From positions 1,352,501 to 1,416,500 of the forward strand of contig NZ_CP090557.1 in assembly GCF_021484805.1 (NCBI RefSeq): a DNA stretch of 64,000 nt. The letters are read 5' to 3'. The DNA comes from Tellurirhabdus bombi (GTDB taxonomy: Bacteria; Bacteroidota; Bacteroidia; Cytophagales; Spirosomataceae). Below the pieces are notes generated by a model. The model was not told the origin of the DNA and did no database searches. It saw only the letters and a program-made list of their open reading frames with translations. The translations under genes and the position numbers were made by a program. Positions within the stretch are counted from its first letter, which is position 1, and every line of letters begins with the position of its first letter. Shown one piece after another: positions 1 to 8,913 of the stretch.

Positions 1-708
1 GTCTATCCCACCCACGAAGCGACCGCTAGCTGTTGGCCGACGTAGATTGCGGTAATAAAATCCCGCCTGACCAGCCAATAATTTGCGGTCTTCTGGCTTA
101 CGAAGCACAAAGCCCCCTCCTATGTATTTCCGAAAGCCATTTTTTTCGTGGCTATACGTCAGGTCCAGCAATTCATAATTGGCCGCGTTAGGCAGGTAAT
201 AATTGATTTGGTTGCGGATCATGTAATCATCGCCCAGGTGCGAGGAAAGATGATACAGGCGAATTCGCCACACGTGATCCCGAACCCGGATGTTATACCA
301 AAACCCAACCCGATAATCATTATTCATCAATTGCCGACGTTGCTTGCGAACAGTGCGATTAGGATCGGAGAAAACTTCAAATTGAGTGAACGAAGCAACA
401 TCAAGGGATAATTCGCTCGCTCGTTCGGGAGAGCGATACCACCGAAAAAAAGGTTTACGCAACCCAAAAGCAAAAGGAACGATGGTTCCATCGTAGCGCT
501 TGCCATCCGTCCAGTAAGCGGGCAAAACGCTAACGTAGGTCTGGGCTTCCAGAGGATCAAGAACAATTGGGTCAAAGAGATGGCCAACCGGCAGAAATTC
601 GCGGCGCGGATAGGAAGGTTCGTTTTCGCTTAATGAATCTGTTGTACTTTGAGCGCTCGCTAAGTTGGTGATTAGGGCAGCGAATAAGAAGAGAAGGGCC
701 TTTTTCAT
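1..708 (-). CDS. DUF1207-like exported protein, C-terminus cut by window edge
   Basis: The reading frame is open from an ATG at 708 to base 1 (236 codons, no stop), so the C-terminus lies outside the window. It begins with a signal peptide (MKKALLFLFAALITNLASAQ). Around residues 125-165 are the segments DYRVGFWYN, WRIRLYHLSSHLGDDY and YELLDLTYSHEKNG, which I recognise as typical of DUF1207, a family of exported, probably beta-rich proteins of unknown function. It sits downstream of the dipeptidase gene on the same strand but behind that gene's terminator, so it is probably transcribed separately. The family call is from memory of the motif pattern; the role is unknown. Confidence 0.7.
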   Translation of the reverse strand, partial: MKKALLFLFAALITNLASAQSTTDSLSENEPSYPRREFLPVGHLFDPIVLDPLEAQTYVSVLPAYWTDGKRYDGTIVPFAFGLRKPFFRWYRSPERASELSLDVASFTQFEVFSDPNRTVRKQRRQLMNNDYRVGFWYNIRVRDHVWRIRLYHLSSHLGDDYMIRNQINYYLPNAANYELLDLTYSHEKNGFRKYIGGGFVLRKPEDRKLLAGQAGFYYRNLRRPTASGRFVGGID

Positions 709-724
709 ACAGGCTTATGACCAT

Positions 725-759
725 AAAAACACCTCCGAATCAGTCAATCCGGAGGTGTT
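725..759 (-). terminator. Intrinsic terminator after the M20 dipeptidase gene
   Basis: A perfect 10-bp stem (AACACCTCCG 728-737 with CGGAGGTGTT 750-759) and a 12-nt loop, followed on the minus strand by TTTTT. It lies 16 bases past the dipeptidase stop codon and just upstream of the DUF1207-like start. Confidence 0.85.
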
Positions 760-774
760 CTGCCATTTATTTAG

Positions 775-2151
775 TTATTGGTTGACCGCTTGTGCTTTAA
801 GCTCAGCGTAATGCTTGTAGAAATACGGAATTGTCTCAATTCCTTTGTAAAAATTGAACAGTCCATAGCTCTCATTGGGTGAATGCAAAGCATCGCTGTC
901 CAGCCCGAAGCCCATCAGGATTGTTTTGATGCCTAGTTCACGCTCGAACAAGGCCACAATTGGGATACTCCCGCCACCCCGCGTTGGAATAGCTTCCTTG
1001 CCCCAAGCCTCGCGGAAAGCCCGCCGTGCTGCCTCAAATTCAATCGAATCGGTTGGGGTGACGTATGGCTGTCCTCCGTGGTGAGGCGTCACTTTTACCT
1101 TTACCGTTGGGGGCGCAATGGCCGTAAAATGCTTCGTGAATAATTCCGTGATTTCATCCGGATCCTGATTTGGTACGAGGCGCATGGAGATTTTAGCCTG
1201 TGCTTTCGACGGCAGCACCGTTTTAGCTCCTTCGCCGGTGTAACCACCCCAAATGCCGTTTACGTCCAGCGTTGGCCGAATGGACGTGCGCTCAGGTGTT
1301 GAATAACCCGCTTCGCCAGCCACCGCATTCAGATCCAGGTCGCGTTTGTATTCTTCTTCGTCAAAAGGCGCTTTGGCCAGTTCGGCGCGCTCCTCGGCGC
1401 TTAAGTCCTCAATTTTATCGTAAAATCCTGGAATGGTAATGCGACCCTGTTCATCGTGCAGCGAAGCAATCATCCGGCACAGCACGTTAAGTGGGTTTTC
1501 TACACCGCCGCCGTAAACACCCGAATGCAAGTCCCGATTGGGTCCAACCACTTCGACCTCCACGTACGACAAGCCGCGCAAACCGGTTTCAATCGAGGGA
1601 ACATCGTTGGCAATGATGCTGGTATCCGAAATCAGAATTACATCGGCCTTTAGTTTCTCCCGGTTTTCAGCCACAAAGGCACCCAGGTGATCGGAGCCAA
1701 CTTCTTCTTCTCCTTCAATCATCACCTTTACATTACAAGGCAAATTATCCGTCGCCAGCATGGCTTCCAGCGCCTTTACATGCATGTAAAACTGGCCTTT
1801 ATCGTCGCAGGCACCGCGTGCATAAATCCGCTCATTCCGAATCGTTGGTTCGAAAGGGGGCGTATTCCAAAGCTCATACGGATCGGCTGGCTGTACATCG
1901 TAGTGGCCATACACCAGTACGGTAGGCAACGAAGCATCGATTATTTTTTCTGCGTAAACAATGGGGTGGCCCGCCGTTTCGCATAGTTCGGCGCTATCTA
2001 AACCGGCTGCTGTCAGCTTTTCCCGTACGAGTTCGGCCGTTCGGCGGACATCATCCTTGAATTTCGGATCGGCACTAACGGACGGAATCCGCAGCAGCTC
2101 GAGCAATTCGTTTAGAAATCGCTCTTTATTTTGTTCGAGGTATGTTTGCAT
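775..2151 (-). CDS. M20 family dipeptidase
   Basis: A 458-aa zinc-dependent peptidase of the M20 family (CNDP/PepV-like dipeptidases), presumably hydrolysing dipeptides in the cytoplasm since no signal peptide is seen. Metal-binding and catalytic motifs are intact: GHYDVQP (H83, D85), ARGACDDKGQ (D116) and EGEEEVGS (E148/E149), followed by the dimerisation domain and a C-terminal H in DALHSPNE. The start at 2151 (MQTYLEQNKERF) is chosen over an in-frame start nine codons upstream because family members begin at this helix and the upstream codons overlap the plsY terminator. The ATG is only about 10 bases past that terminator's U-tract. Confidence 0.9.
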   Translation of the reverse strand: MQTYLEQNKERFLNELLELLRIPSVSADPKFKDDVRRTAELVREKLTAAGLDSAELCETAGHPIVYAEKIIDASLPTVLVYGHYDVQPADPYELWNTPPFEPTIRNERIYARGACDDKGQFYMHVKALEAMLATDNLPCNVKVMIEGEEEVGSDHLGAFVAENREKLKADVILISDTSIIANDVPSIETGLRGLSYVEVEVVGPNRDLHSGVYGGGVENPLNVLCRMIASLHDEQGRITIPGFYDKIEDLSAEERAELAKAPFDEEEYKRDLDLNAVAGEAGYSTPERTSIRPTLDVNGIWGGYTGEGAKTVLPSKAQAKISMRLVPNQDPDEITELFTKHFTAIAPPTVKVKVTPHHGGQPYVTPTDSIEFEAARRAFREAWGKEAIPTRGGGSIPIVALFERELGIKTILMGFGLDSDALHSPNESYGLFNFYKGIETIPYFYKHYAELKAQAVNQ

Positions 2152-2161
2152 GGATACAAAT

Positions 2162-2202
2162 AAAAACGCCCCCAAGTTAACATTTTGTTATCGCTTGGGG
2201 GC
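2162..2202 (-). terminator. Terminator hairpin after plsY, abutting the dipeptidase start codon
   Basis: A 9-bp perfect stem (GCCCCCAAG 2168-2176 with CTTGGGGGC 2194-2202) with a 17-nt loop; on the minus strand it runs into GTTTTTATTTG. It is 32 bases past the plsY stop, and its U-tract ends about 10 bases before the dipeptidase ATG at 2151, so it lies in the leader of any read-through transcript. Confidence 0.8.
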
Positions 2203-2234
2203 AAGATATATACAATGAATTCGCTAATTCTTAT

Positions 2235-2891
2235 TTACTCATCGTCCTTACTGCGGAACCGAATCAATCTAGTCCGGTTTTCTTTTCCTTGCAGGAGGCG
2301 GCTGATGTTCTTTTTGTGCGTAATCACAACGGTCAAGAAGACAATAACCCCAAAAACGATTAACAAAGGACTTTCTGTTTTTCCAAAGGCATTGAGAATC
2401 AGCAATACCGGAAAGGCCAGCGCTGCCAGAATCGATCCCAGTGAAACATATTGCGAGGCAATCAGCACAATCAGGAAGATACCAATGCAGACTGCGGCTA
2501 GTTCGGGATGAATTGCCAAAACCATACCCAGCAGAGAAGCCACACCTTTGCCGCCTTTAAACTCGGCAAATACGGGAAATAAGTGTCCAATGACCGCTAC
2601 CATCCCAAAAACCAGCTTGAACGTTAGCAGTTCGTGGGCGCCAATCACGTCGAAATAAAGCAGCAGGGTTGACAAAATTGTAGCCGTATATCCTTTCAAA
2701 ACGTCAATTAGCATCACCACCGTACCAGCACGCTTGCCCAACACCCGGAAGGTATTGGTAGCACCCGCATTACCGCTTCCTTTTTTCCGAATATCAATCC
2801 CGAAAAAGGCTTCACTATACCAAACTGCGGTTGGAATAGAGCCCAGTAAATACGCCAGTACCGTCGTTGCAATGATAATCAGAACGTTCAT
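2235..2891 (-). CDS. plsY: Glycerol-3-phosphate acyltransferase PlsY
   Basis: A 218-aa integral membrane acyltransferase that moves an acyl group from acyl-phosphate to glycerol-3-phosphate, the first step of phospholipid synthesis. The family motifs are present: GSGNAGATNTFRVLG at residues 38-52 and GHLFPVFAEFKGGKGVA at 102-118, between about five hydrophobic helices. Length matches the family (about 200-220 aa). No partner (plsX) is nearby; the gene appears monocistronic, with its own terminator at 2162-2202. Confidence 0.95.
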   Translation of the reverse strand: MNVLIIIATTVLAYLLGSIPTAVWYSEAFFGIDIRKKGSGNAGATNTFRVLGKRAGTVVMLIDVLKGYTATILSTLLLYFDVIGAHELLTFKLVFGMVAVIGHLFPVFAEFKGGKGVASLLGMVLAIHPELAAVCIGIFLIVLIASQYVSLGSILAALAFPVLLILNAFGKTESPLLIVFGVIVFLTVVITHKKNISRLLQGKENRTRLIRFRSKDDE

Positions 2892-3120
2892 AGAAAGATA
2901 ACGCTACGCTTTCGCAGCCGAATGATTTAATATAAAAACAAGGAATATCAACAAAAAGGTTTGGTTAAGGGCAATCTTTTGTTCGTTTCTATATACGGTA
3001 GGATTGACAAAAATAGCGTTTTTGGCCATTTTATCGCTAAATTCACGTTAAAAGCGTATCGATTATTACTAATGTTCAATTGACAGGCCTTGGAACGTTT
3101 CTATTTCAGGGCGTAAACGT
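2892..3120. other. Intergenic region upstream of plsY
   Basis: About 230 AT-rich bases without an open frame of note. It must carry the plsY promoter on the minus strand, but I see no clean TTTG/TAnnTTTG pair; a TATCTTTC lies too close to the plsY ATG to be its -7 element. It ends in the long palindrome at 3121-3201. Confidence 0.4.
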
Positions 3121-3201
3121 AAAAGCGACTAAGGTTACAATAAGTTCACATTGCTTAAGAAAGCCTCAATGCCAACTTATTTATAAGCCTTAGCCGCTTT
3201 T
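3121..3201 (-). terminator. Long imperfect hairpin (81 nt) downstream of the giant exported protein gene
   Basis: The two arms are almost reverse complements across their length: AAAAGCGACTAAGGTTAC then AATAAGTTCACATTG on the left, against AAAAGCGGCTAAGGCTTA then AATAAGTTGGCATTG read from the right. It begins 26 bases past the stop codon at 3227 and ends in CGCTTTT on both strands, so it probably ends the minus-strand transcript. It is unusually long for an intrinsic terminator and could instead be a palindromic repeat element. Confidence 0.6.
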
Positions 3202-3226
3202 CTGCAAACAGAAGGTAAGCCAACTG

Positions 3227-6200
3227 CTAAAAACCTTCCTTTTTATCTTCCTTGTCTTTTTTCTTCTCTTCTTTTTTGGTAGCGTCTTTTTTCACGACGG
3301 TTTTGGCCTGCGGTTTTACTTTAGGTCTGGTTTTGTATTGATCCAGGTAACGATCGGTGAACAATTGTTTATCCTGCAAATCGGCGCTGGTAATCTGAAT
3401 CTTATCTTTTCCAGCGTTAGCGCCGCCGGCCGTTATGCGGTCGTTAATAGCCTGATCCGAAGTCAATAAAGACAGTTGCCCCTGTTTGTAATCCCAGTAA
3501 AACCAATCTTCTGAAGAGCCTTCGAGGTAGACCGTTACCTCATCGCCGCCCATCGTCTTGCGGATCTCAACAAATCCTTCCATCTGGGCGTTGATATCCA
3601 CATTTTCAATATTGGATACTCCAACGGTACCAATGCTATAGAAGGAGTTATATTTATCCGACCACCGCAGATTCACGTTCGATAGGACGAGCGAAGTAGC
3701 TAGTTTAGGGGAAGCCTGCGCTACCGAAACGTGCTGGTTCTGTGCTTTTGTCCGGTATACTTCGGTCGCTTTCTGGCCAATCAGGAAAGCGATTTTGGCG
3801 CAAAGACGATTTAAATCATCATCGGCGGCCTCGTCATTTTTTTCCTCTAGATTCACTTTGACCATCTTATCCGAAATTGCGGCGTTCAATGGCTGGGGAA
3901 TCGGGAAGCCCAAAGCCAGCAGCGTATTCAAGCGGACGGTATTGCTATCGATATTGGCACGACCGGAGCCGCTCGCCAGCACAAAATTATTCGGGGCCGT
4001 ATTGGCTAGCCGCAACGCTCCCTGGAAAGTCATCACACCTTTACCATCATCGAACCGGAAAGCGCCTTCCTCATCGGCCAAACCATCCTCCCCACGACTC
4101 ACCACCTGGAATACCTTGGCCGTATCGTTATACGACATGGTTCCTGTTATCTTAATCAGATCTTCATCCTGATCATTTTCTTTGGTAGACAGGAAAGTAG
4201 GATAAATTCCCGTGCTTCCTCCACCCCGGAAGTGCAACCCAACTAGGAGCGGTTGATTTCCGTCGTTTTTCAGGTTTTGATCGACCTTAATACTGAATGA
4301 TTCACCAATCTTTTCTTTGAACGGCAACCAGTCGCTTACCAGATTAGGGCGTTTTTTTAGCGCCATTTTGATCGCCCCGTCCATTTTCAGGTCTTTCTCC
4401 GGTGCTAGCATGACAATGTTCCCTCGGTACTGAATTTTGGGAGCCAGCATCAGGTTATCTTTTTCGTCAACCTCAGCCCGCGCCTCTGTAAAATAGGTCA
4501 CGGCGGGCTGGTTGCGTCGGCTCTTACGGTTTTCGCGCGAGGCAACGGCATTGGCCGTAGTCGCCTCTTTCAGCTCAAAGCTCCCCATTTTGATGCTGGC
4601 CGTATCGCCTTTGCTGGTCGGGAACTGATAGGTAGCATCGCCCGAAAAGCGAGTTCGTGACACAACCTGGATTGTACCATTCTTTAATTTGTGGAACAAA
4701 CTAACGGTGTCTAATTCCAATCGAGCTCCTTTCAACGCCATCATTTCCCCGTTTCGCTTGATGGATACCAGGCCTTTGTCGGGGTAAATTCGCGCATCGG
4801 CGGAGGTGATGTAAGGAACACCGCTGATGTTTAAGGTTGCTTTTTCTACATCATACAGACCAGCCGCAGCGTTGAAGGTTAAGCCCTCCTGCTCCTCGGT
4901 CGTGGCGGTGAACGTCGATGTTTTAACGTCCCCTTTCATGGCAATTGTCTTGGCTTTAATGTCCCACTGCGCCTTGTTAATCGAGGTGCGGTAAGCAGCG
5001 TAGGGCAATTCCAGGCTTGAGCCAACTGTGTCGCTCACGGCGGTGGCATTGGTCGAGATGGTAACGATTCCCTTAACCTGGTTAAAGTCAACATCTACGT
5101 TGGTACTCAGCAACATGGGCTTATTGGCTTGCTTATCCTGCGCCGTTACACGGAACTGGGCATTGTTAGCTAAAAACCCTTCTTTGTTGAACTTGATGCT
5201 TTCTGATACAGCTTCCGAATCGGCGCGCTTCACCTTACCGCGTCCAAACAACCCTGTCGAGCGTAGGACCAGATCACCGGCCAGATTGGTAGAGCCATTG
5301 TAGAAATTAAAGTGGTCGGCCTTAGTAGAAATTAACAGGCTGTCCGACTTTGGAAACCACTTCATGGCAAAGTTCTTCACTTCAACAGCCGGGAAATACC
5401 CTTTTCCAACAACACCTTCCTTGATTAATCCATCGGTGCCGGAGGCAATCAGTGAATCGGTCGTTATCAACATTTCCTTGGTGGGCAGGGATGCCATCAG
5501 GTGGGTAACCACACCTTCAGCCCGTAAACCCTTTTTATCCATGATCAGCTCGCCCGTAAACTTTAAGTTCCCTTTACCTCCATACAGGGGTAAGCCAGCA
5601 GCAGGCGCTTTGTAGACAAATCCCAGCGAATTGTCCGGCATGGTTTTCAGAACAGTCTTAATCGGTGGGAAAATACCATCCGAATAAAACGTCCCGTCAA
5701 AGAACATATCTCCATTGCCAAGCGTGTCGTTATCCACCGCCGGGACTTTGAAGTATACCTTTTTGTTGTATAAGATATTTCCCCGGTAAGGCTGATTGAA
5801 ATAAACGGTCATTCCCTCTGGCATTACCAGGCGCTGGGTAGTCTTTTTGTTTTTCTGCAGTCCAGACTTATTTCCTTTATCCGCTAAAAACACAGTTCCC
5901 GGCTTCTCATACTGAATATCACCCCCGATTTCAGCGTCTTTGCCTTTGGGCGTGAACGTGATGGAGTCGATCTTGTTCATGTTCATCGAAAACTGGTCGT
6001 AATTGAACGCCAGCGCCTGGCCCGTATAGCGCATGTTACCTGATTTCAGTTGTCCGTTAAGCGTGAAAGCCCGGTTTTTGCCAATTCGCAGGGTCTTGTC
6101 ACTGGGTACAGCCGTAATTTTCAGGGAATCGCTAATCGTGAATTTCTCAACGCCCCGAATGGTCAAAAACTTGTCATTCAGGTTGATAGTTGCGTTGGTC

Positions 6201-7948
6201 AGGCTGTCGTTGGAGCTGTATTTCGAGTAAATCAGGAAGCTGTCATAATCCTGTTGCTTTGCATTGGCCAACACATAAAGAACTCCTTTTCTGCTCAGCC
6301 GCATCATTTCCGACTTCGGGTCCATGGTCACATACCCTTCGGTTACCATCCGATTCATGACATCCCGCATCACTGCCGGATTAATTTTGGCAAAACGGGC
6401 CAGATCATCCGCTAAAAACGTCTGGGTTTTATTTTTTGATACGTAGTTACCAGCAATCTGTAGCGGGTGAAAACCATAATCCACCGTCAGATCCGTATAG
6501 CGTTTCGGATGGAAAAAGTCGTATGATTCAAAACGCACGGGTACTTCCCGCTTGGCGCCAATCATGTAGAAATCAACTTTATTCTTCGCCAGGTCCCAGC
6601 GCACTACTTCCGGTTGAATGTAAAACTTGTGGTAGCTATCGCTGAAGTAGGTATTTACATAACGGGTACGGGGAGACCGATAAAGCTTGGCAATGCCATT
6701 GGGACGATCATAATGAAAATTTACACCGGGATGATAAAGCGAATCTGCCGTATCGAGGTAACCTGTGAATTCGGCCAGAGGGGACGAAATGACGGAATCA
6801 GCGGAAAATTCGAAGCGCGGACTTTGCGCACGGAAGGCTGGCTTGCCTTTAAAACGAACGAGCAGACTGGCGGGAAGCCCACTGACCGATGAGCTGTATA
6901 GACGCAATCCGGCCAGGGCGACCCCACCCTTGTATTCCATTTCCTTACCCATGTTGGCCAGCACCGCATCATTCTGCCAAGACATAAAGCGCGGGTAAAC
7001 GGGAGGCGATTTCTTATCCCGTTTTTTACTCGTAAACTCAAAGGTTCCTCGTACGGGTTTTGCCAGCAAACCATACGTCAGAGTAACGTCGTCTGCTGCC
7101 AGACTTGGGTTAGCAATGCCGAATGAGTAGTCCGAAAAAGTTACAAATGTTTCGGGCTGCCCGGCTACTTCCCAGGTGAACTTTCCATTCTTACCCACAA
7201 AAATCCCGTCTTTCAGGCTTACGGAACCATCTGTTTTTTGAATTGCCACGGAATCGTTTGCCGTGACCATAATCAGGTCAGCTCCCTTCAGTTCCATGAC
7301 GGGTCCGATCAAAGTCGGCAGTGCCCGCCGCTTAATGACAGCAATCATTGGGGTGTTATTCATGGAGTCTATGGGCGTATCCCAACCGTCAAAGCGGCTA
7401 GCCATTGACTGTGCTTTGGCACTATCCGCAGTCGGGCTGGCTCCTGCCACTTCCGCCATGCGAAAACCAACCGTCCCTCCGTTTACAAACAACTTATTGT
7501 AGTTACTTCCGTACAATTGCCGCTTCTCACCAAATAGCCGAACCGTCTCCAAAAGCTTGTTTAGGTCCTTGGAATTGGAGTTATCCACATACTTATCCAC
7601 AATTAGTAGGTAGTTATCCACATCGGCCGCCGGAATTTGCTGCGTAACTAGCAAATGATAGATGGATTCATACAGCGGAGCAAAGTGGGTGGCGGGCTGG
7701 TAACGCTTAGCCGACATTTTTCGGCTAATGGCCATGACGCGTTCTTTCTGGGAAGCAGACAGGGTATTATTGGTCCACAAGCCCTCCAGATTTTTCTGTG
7801 CTTTTTGGGCATAAGGCCCGGCCGATCCCATCAGTTTTTGCACATCACTGACAAATTGCTCAGGGTTATCGGACAATTTCACATTTTGTGCCTGCACGAT
7901 TGTCGCCATAAGCAGCAATGCGCTAAGTATGCTGTATATACGAATCAT
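3227..7948 (-). CDS. Giant exported protein of unknown function (1573 aa)
   Basis: I do not recognise a named domain. The protein starts with a clear signal peptide (MIRIYSILSALLLMATIVQAQ) and is followed by about 1500 residues rich in short alternating hydrophobic stretches (for example LEVDT, FSGDATYQF, ITTDSLIASG), which suggests repeated beta structure in the periplasm or outer membrane. The last 30 residues are Lys/Glu/Asp rich (KKEEKKKDKEDKKEGF), with no type IX secretion C-terminal domain visible. It contains very few cysteines. It stands alone between prmA and plsY, and a long hairpin follows it. Translation is uninterrupted over 4.7 kb, so the gene is certainly real; the function is open. 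Confidence 0.85.
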   Translation of the reverse strand: MIRIYSILSALLLMATIVQAQNVKLSDNPEQFVSDVQKLMGSAGPYAQKAQKNLEGLWTNNTLSASQKERVMAISRKMSAKRYQPATHFAPLYESIYHLLVTQQIPAADVDNYLLIVDKYVDNSNSKDLNKLLETVRLFGEKRQLYGSNYNKLFVNGGTVGFRMAEVAGASPTADSAKAQSMASRFDGWDTPIDSMNNTPMIAVIKRRALPTLIGPVMELKGADLIMVTANDSVAIQKTDGSVSLKDGIFVGKNGKFTWEVAGQPETFVTFSDYSFGIANPSLAADDVTLTYGLLAKPVRGTFEFTSKKRDKKSPPVYPRFMSWQNDAVLANMGKEMEYKGGVALAGLRLYSSSVSGLPASLLVRFKGKPAFRAQSPRFEFSADSVISSPLAEFTGYLDTADSLYHPGVNFHYDRPNGIAKLYRSPRTRYVNTYFSDSYHKFYIQPEVVRWDLAKNKVDFYMIGAKREVPVRFESYDFFHPKRYTDLTVDYGFHPLQIAGNYVSKNKTQTFLADDLARFAKINPAVMRDVMNRMVTEGYVTMDPKSEMMRLSRKGVLYVLANAKQQDYDSFLIYSKYSSNDSLTNATINLNDKFLTIRGVEKFTISDSLKITAVPSDKTLRIGKNRAFTLNGQLKSGNMRYTGQALAFNYDQFSMNMNKIDSITFTPKGKDAEIGGDIQYEKPGTVFLADKGNKSGLQKNKKTTQRLVMPEGMTVYFNQPYRGNILYNKKVYFKVPAVDNDTLGNGDMFFDGTFYSDGIFPPIKTVLKTMPDNSLGFVYKAPAAGLPLYGGKGNLKFTGELIMDKKGLRAEGVVTHLMASLPTKEMLITTDSLIASGTDGLIKEGVVGKGYFPAVEVKNFAMKWFPKSDSLLISTKADHFNFYNGSTNLAGDLVLRSTGLFGRGKVKRADSEAVSESIKFNKEGFLANNAQFRVTAQDKQANKPMLLSTNVDVDFNQVKGIVTISTNATAVSDTVGSSLELPYAAYRTSINKAQWDIKAKTIAMKGDVKTSTFTATTEEQEGLTFNAAAGLYDVEKATLNISGVPYITSADARIYPDKGLVSIKRNGEMMALKGARLELDTVSLFHKLKNGTIQVVSRTRFSGDATYQFPTSKGDTASIKMGSFELKEATTANAVASRENRKSRRNQPAVTYFTEARAEVDEKDNLMLAPKIQYRGNIVMLAPEKDLKMDGAIKMALKKRPNLVSDWLPFKEKIGESFSIKVDQNLKNDGNQPLLVGLHFRGGGSTGIYPTFLSTKENDQDEDLIKITGTMSYNDTAKVFQVVSRGEDGLADEEGAFRFDDGKGVMTFQGALRLANTAPNNFVLASGSGRANIDSNTVRLNTLLALGFPIPQPLNAAISDKMVKVNLEEKNDEAADDDLNRLCAKIAFLIGQKATEVYRTKAQNQHVSVAQASPKLATSLVLSNVNLRWSDKYNSFYSIGTVGVSNIENVDINAQMEGFVEIRKTMGGDEVTVYLEGSSEDWFYWDYKQGQLSLLTSDQAINDRITAGGANAGKDKIQITSADLQDKQLFTDRYLDQYKTRPKVKPQAKTVVKKDATKKEEKKKDKEDKKEGF

Positions 7949-8001
7949 ATTTTTGATGAATTAAGCGGAACAGGCCGGGCAATATTATACTGCCAGACTG
8001 C

Positions 8002-8868
8002 TCACGATTCTACTTTTTTAAAGCTCAATGACGCCCAATTGTTTTTAGTTAGTTGCGCATCCTTTTCCAAGCCAGCTTCTACTGCTTTTTGGGTAATATC
8101 CTGAGCATCTGCTTCATAAAAACCACTAACCAACAGAGTAGCACCGGGAGCCATGCGTTGCACATAAGCGGGAATATCCTGCAAAAGAATATTTCGGTTG
8201 ATATTAGCCAATACAATGTCGAACTGGCTGGCTGCGCTTACTCCGTCAATCATTCCCTGAAAAATTTCAATCTGCGGGCAACGATTCAAATCCGCATTTT
8301 CGCGGGCATTTTCGACTGCCCATTCTTCAATATCAAAAGCTACCACCTCCGTTGCGTCCTGCAAAGCGGCCAAAATGGCCAGAATCCCCGTTCCAGAGCC
8401 GACATCCAGTACTTTCTTTCCGGCGCTGTCGAGACCTAACTGGTGCTCAATCATCATGGCTGTTGTTTCATGATGGCCGGTGCCAAACGACATTTTAGGA
8501 TTAATGACTATGTCGAAGGCAGACCCCCTATTAGCTCCATCCGTTGCCGCTGGTTGATGAAAAGAGGCCCTCACCCGGGCGGTTCTCCCTGAGGGATGGG
8601 TTACGTCAATGGGATGATAACTCTGCTCCCACTCTTCGTTCCAGTTCCTTTTTTCTAACGTATTGACTCGATACACTATTGCGGTTTGAGCAGCGTATTT
8701 GTCGATAACTTCCTGCAAAGCAGCCGCCTGAAAGTCGGCTTCGGGAATATAGGCGTTAAGTCCTTCGTCGGTCTCTACGAAAGAGTCAAAACCCAATTCA
8801 GCCAACTCCGCCGTTAGAATGTCCGTAAAATCTGCCGTCAGCGATACTTCTAATTCGATGTAATTCAT
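8002..8868 (-). CDS. prmA: Ribosomal protein L11 methyltransferase PrmA
   Basis: A 288-aa SAM-dependent methyltransferase that modifies ribosomal protein L11. The N-terminal substrate-recognition domain (residues 1-100, with NWNEEWEQSYHPI) leads into the Rossmann domain with motif I VLDVGSGTG (153-161), MSFGTGHHETT before it and the family-specific LANINRNILL. Start at 8868 (MNYIELEVSL) is preferred because the 11 extra codons upstream encode part of a terminator hairpin and do not fit the family. The ATG lies 13 bases past that terminator's U-tract. Confidence 0.93.
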   Translation of the reverse strand: MNYIELEVSLTADFTDILTAELAELGFDSFVETDEGLNAYIPEADFQAAALQEVIDKYAAQTAIVYRVNTLEKRNWNEEWEQSYHPIDVTHPSGRTARVRASFHQPAATDGANRGSAFDIVINPKMSFGTGHHETTAMMIEHQLGLDSAGKKVLDVGSGTGILAILAALQDATEVVAFDIEEWAVENARENADLNRCPQIEIFQGMIDGVSAASQFDIVLANINRNILLQDIPAYVQRMAPGATLLVSGFYEADAQDITQKAVEAGLEKDAQLTKNNWASLSFKKVES

Positions 8869-8881
8869 AACCAAAGAAAAT

Positions 8882-8907
8882 AAAAAAGGACAAGCTCTCA
8901 CTTGTCC
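8882..8907 (-). terminator. Terminator after the DUF5672 gene, abutting the prmA start
   Basis: A perfect 7-bp stem, GGACAAG (8888-8894) with CTTGTCC (8901-8907), and a 6-nt loop, followed on the minus strand by TTTTTTATTTTC. It starts 6 bases past the stop at 8914 and ends 13 bases before the prmA ATG. Confidence 0.75.
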
Positions 8908-8913
8908 ACGAAT

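Noticed and set aside
7968-8001. GGCA...TGCC pair in the prmA-giant protein gap as a terminator
   Set aside because: Only a 4-bp stem around an AT-rich loop and no U-tract.
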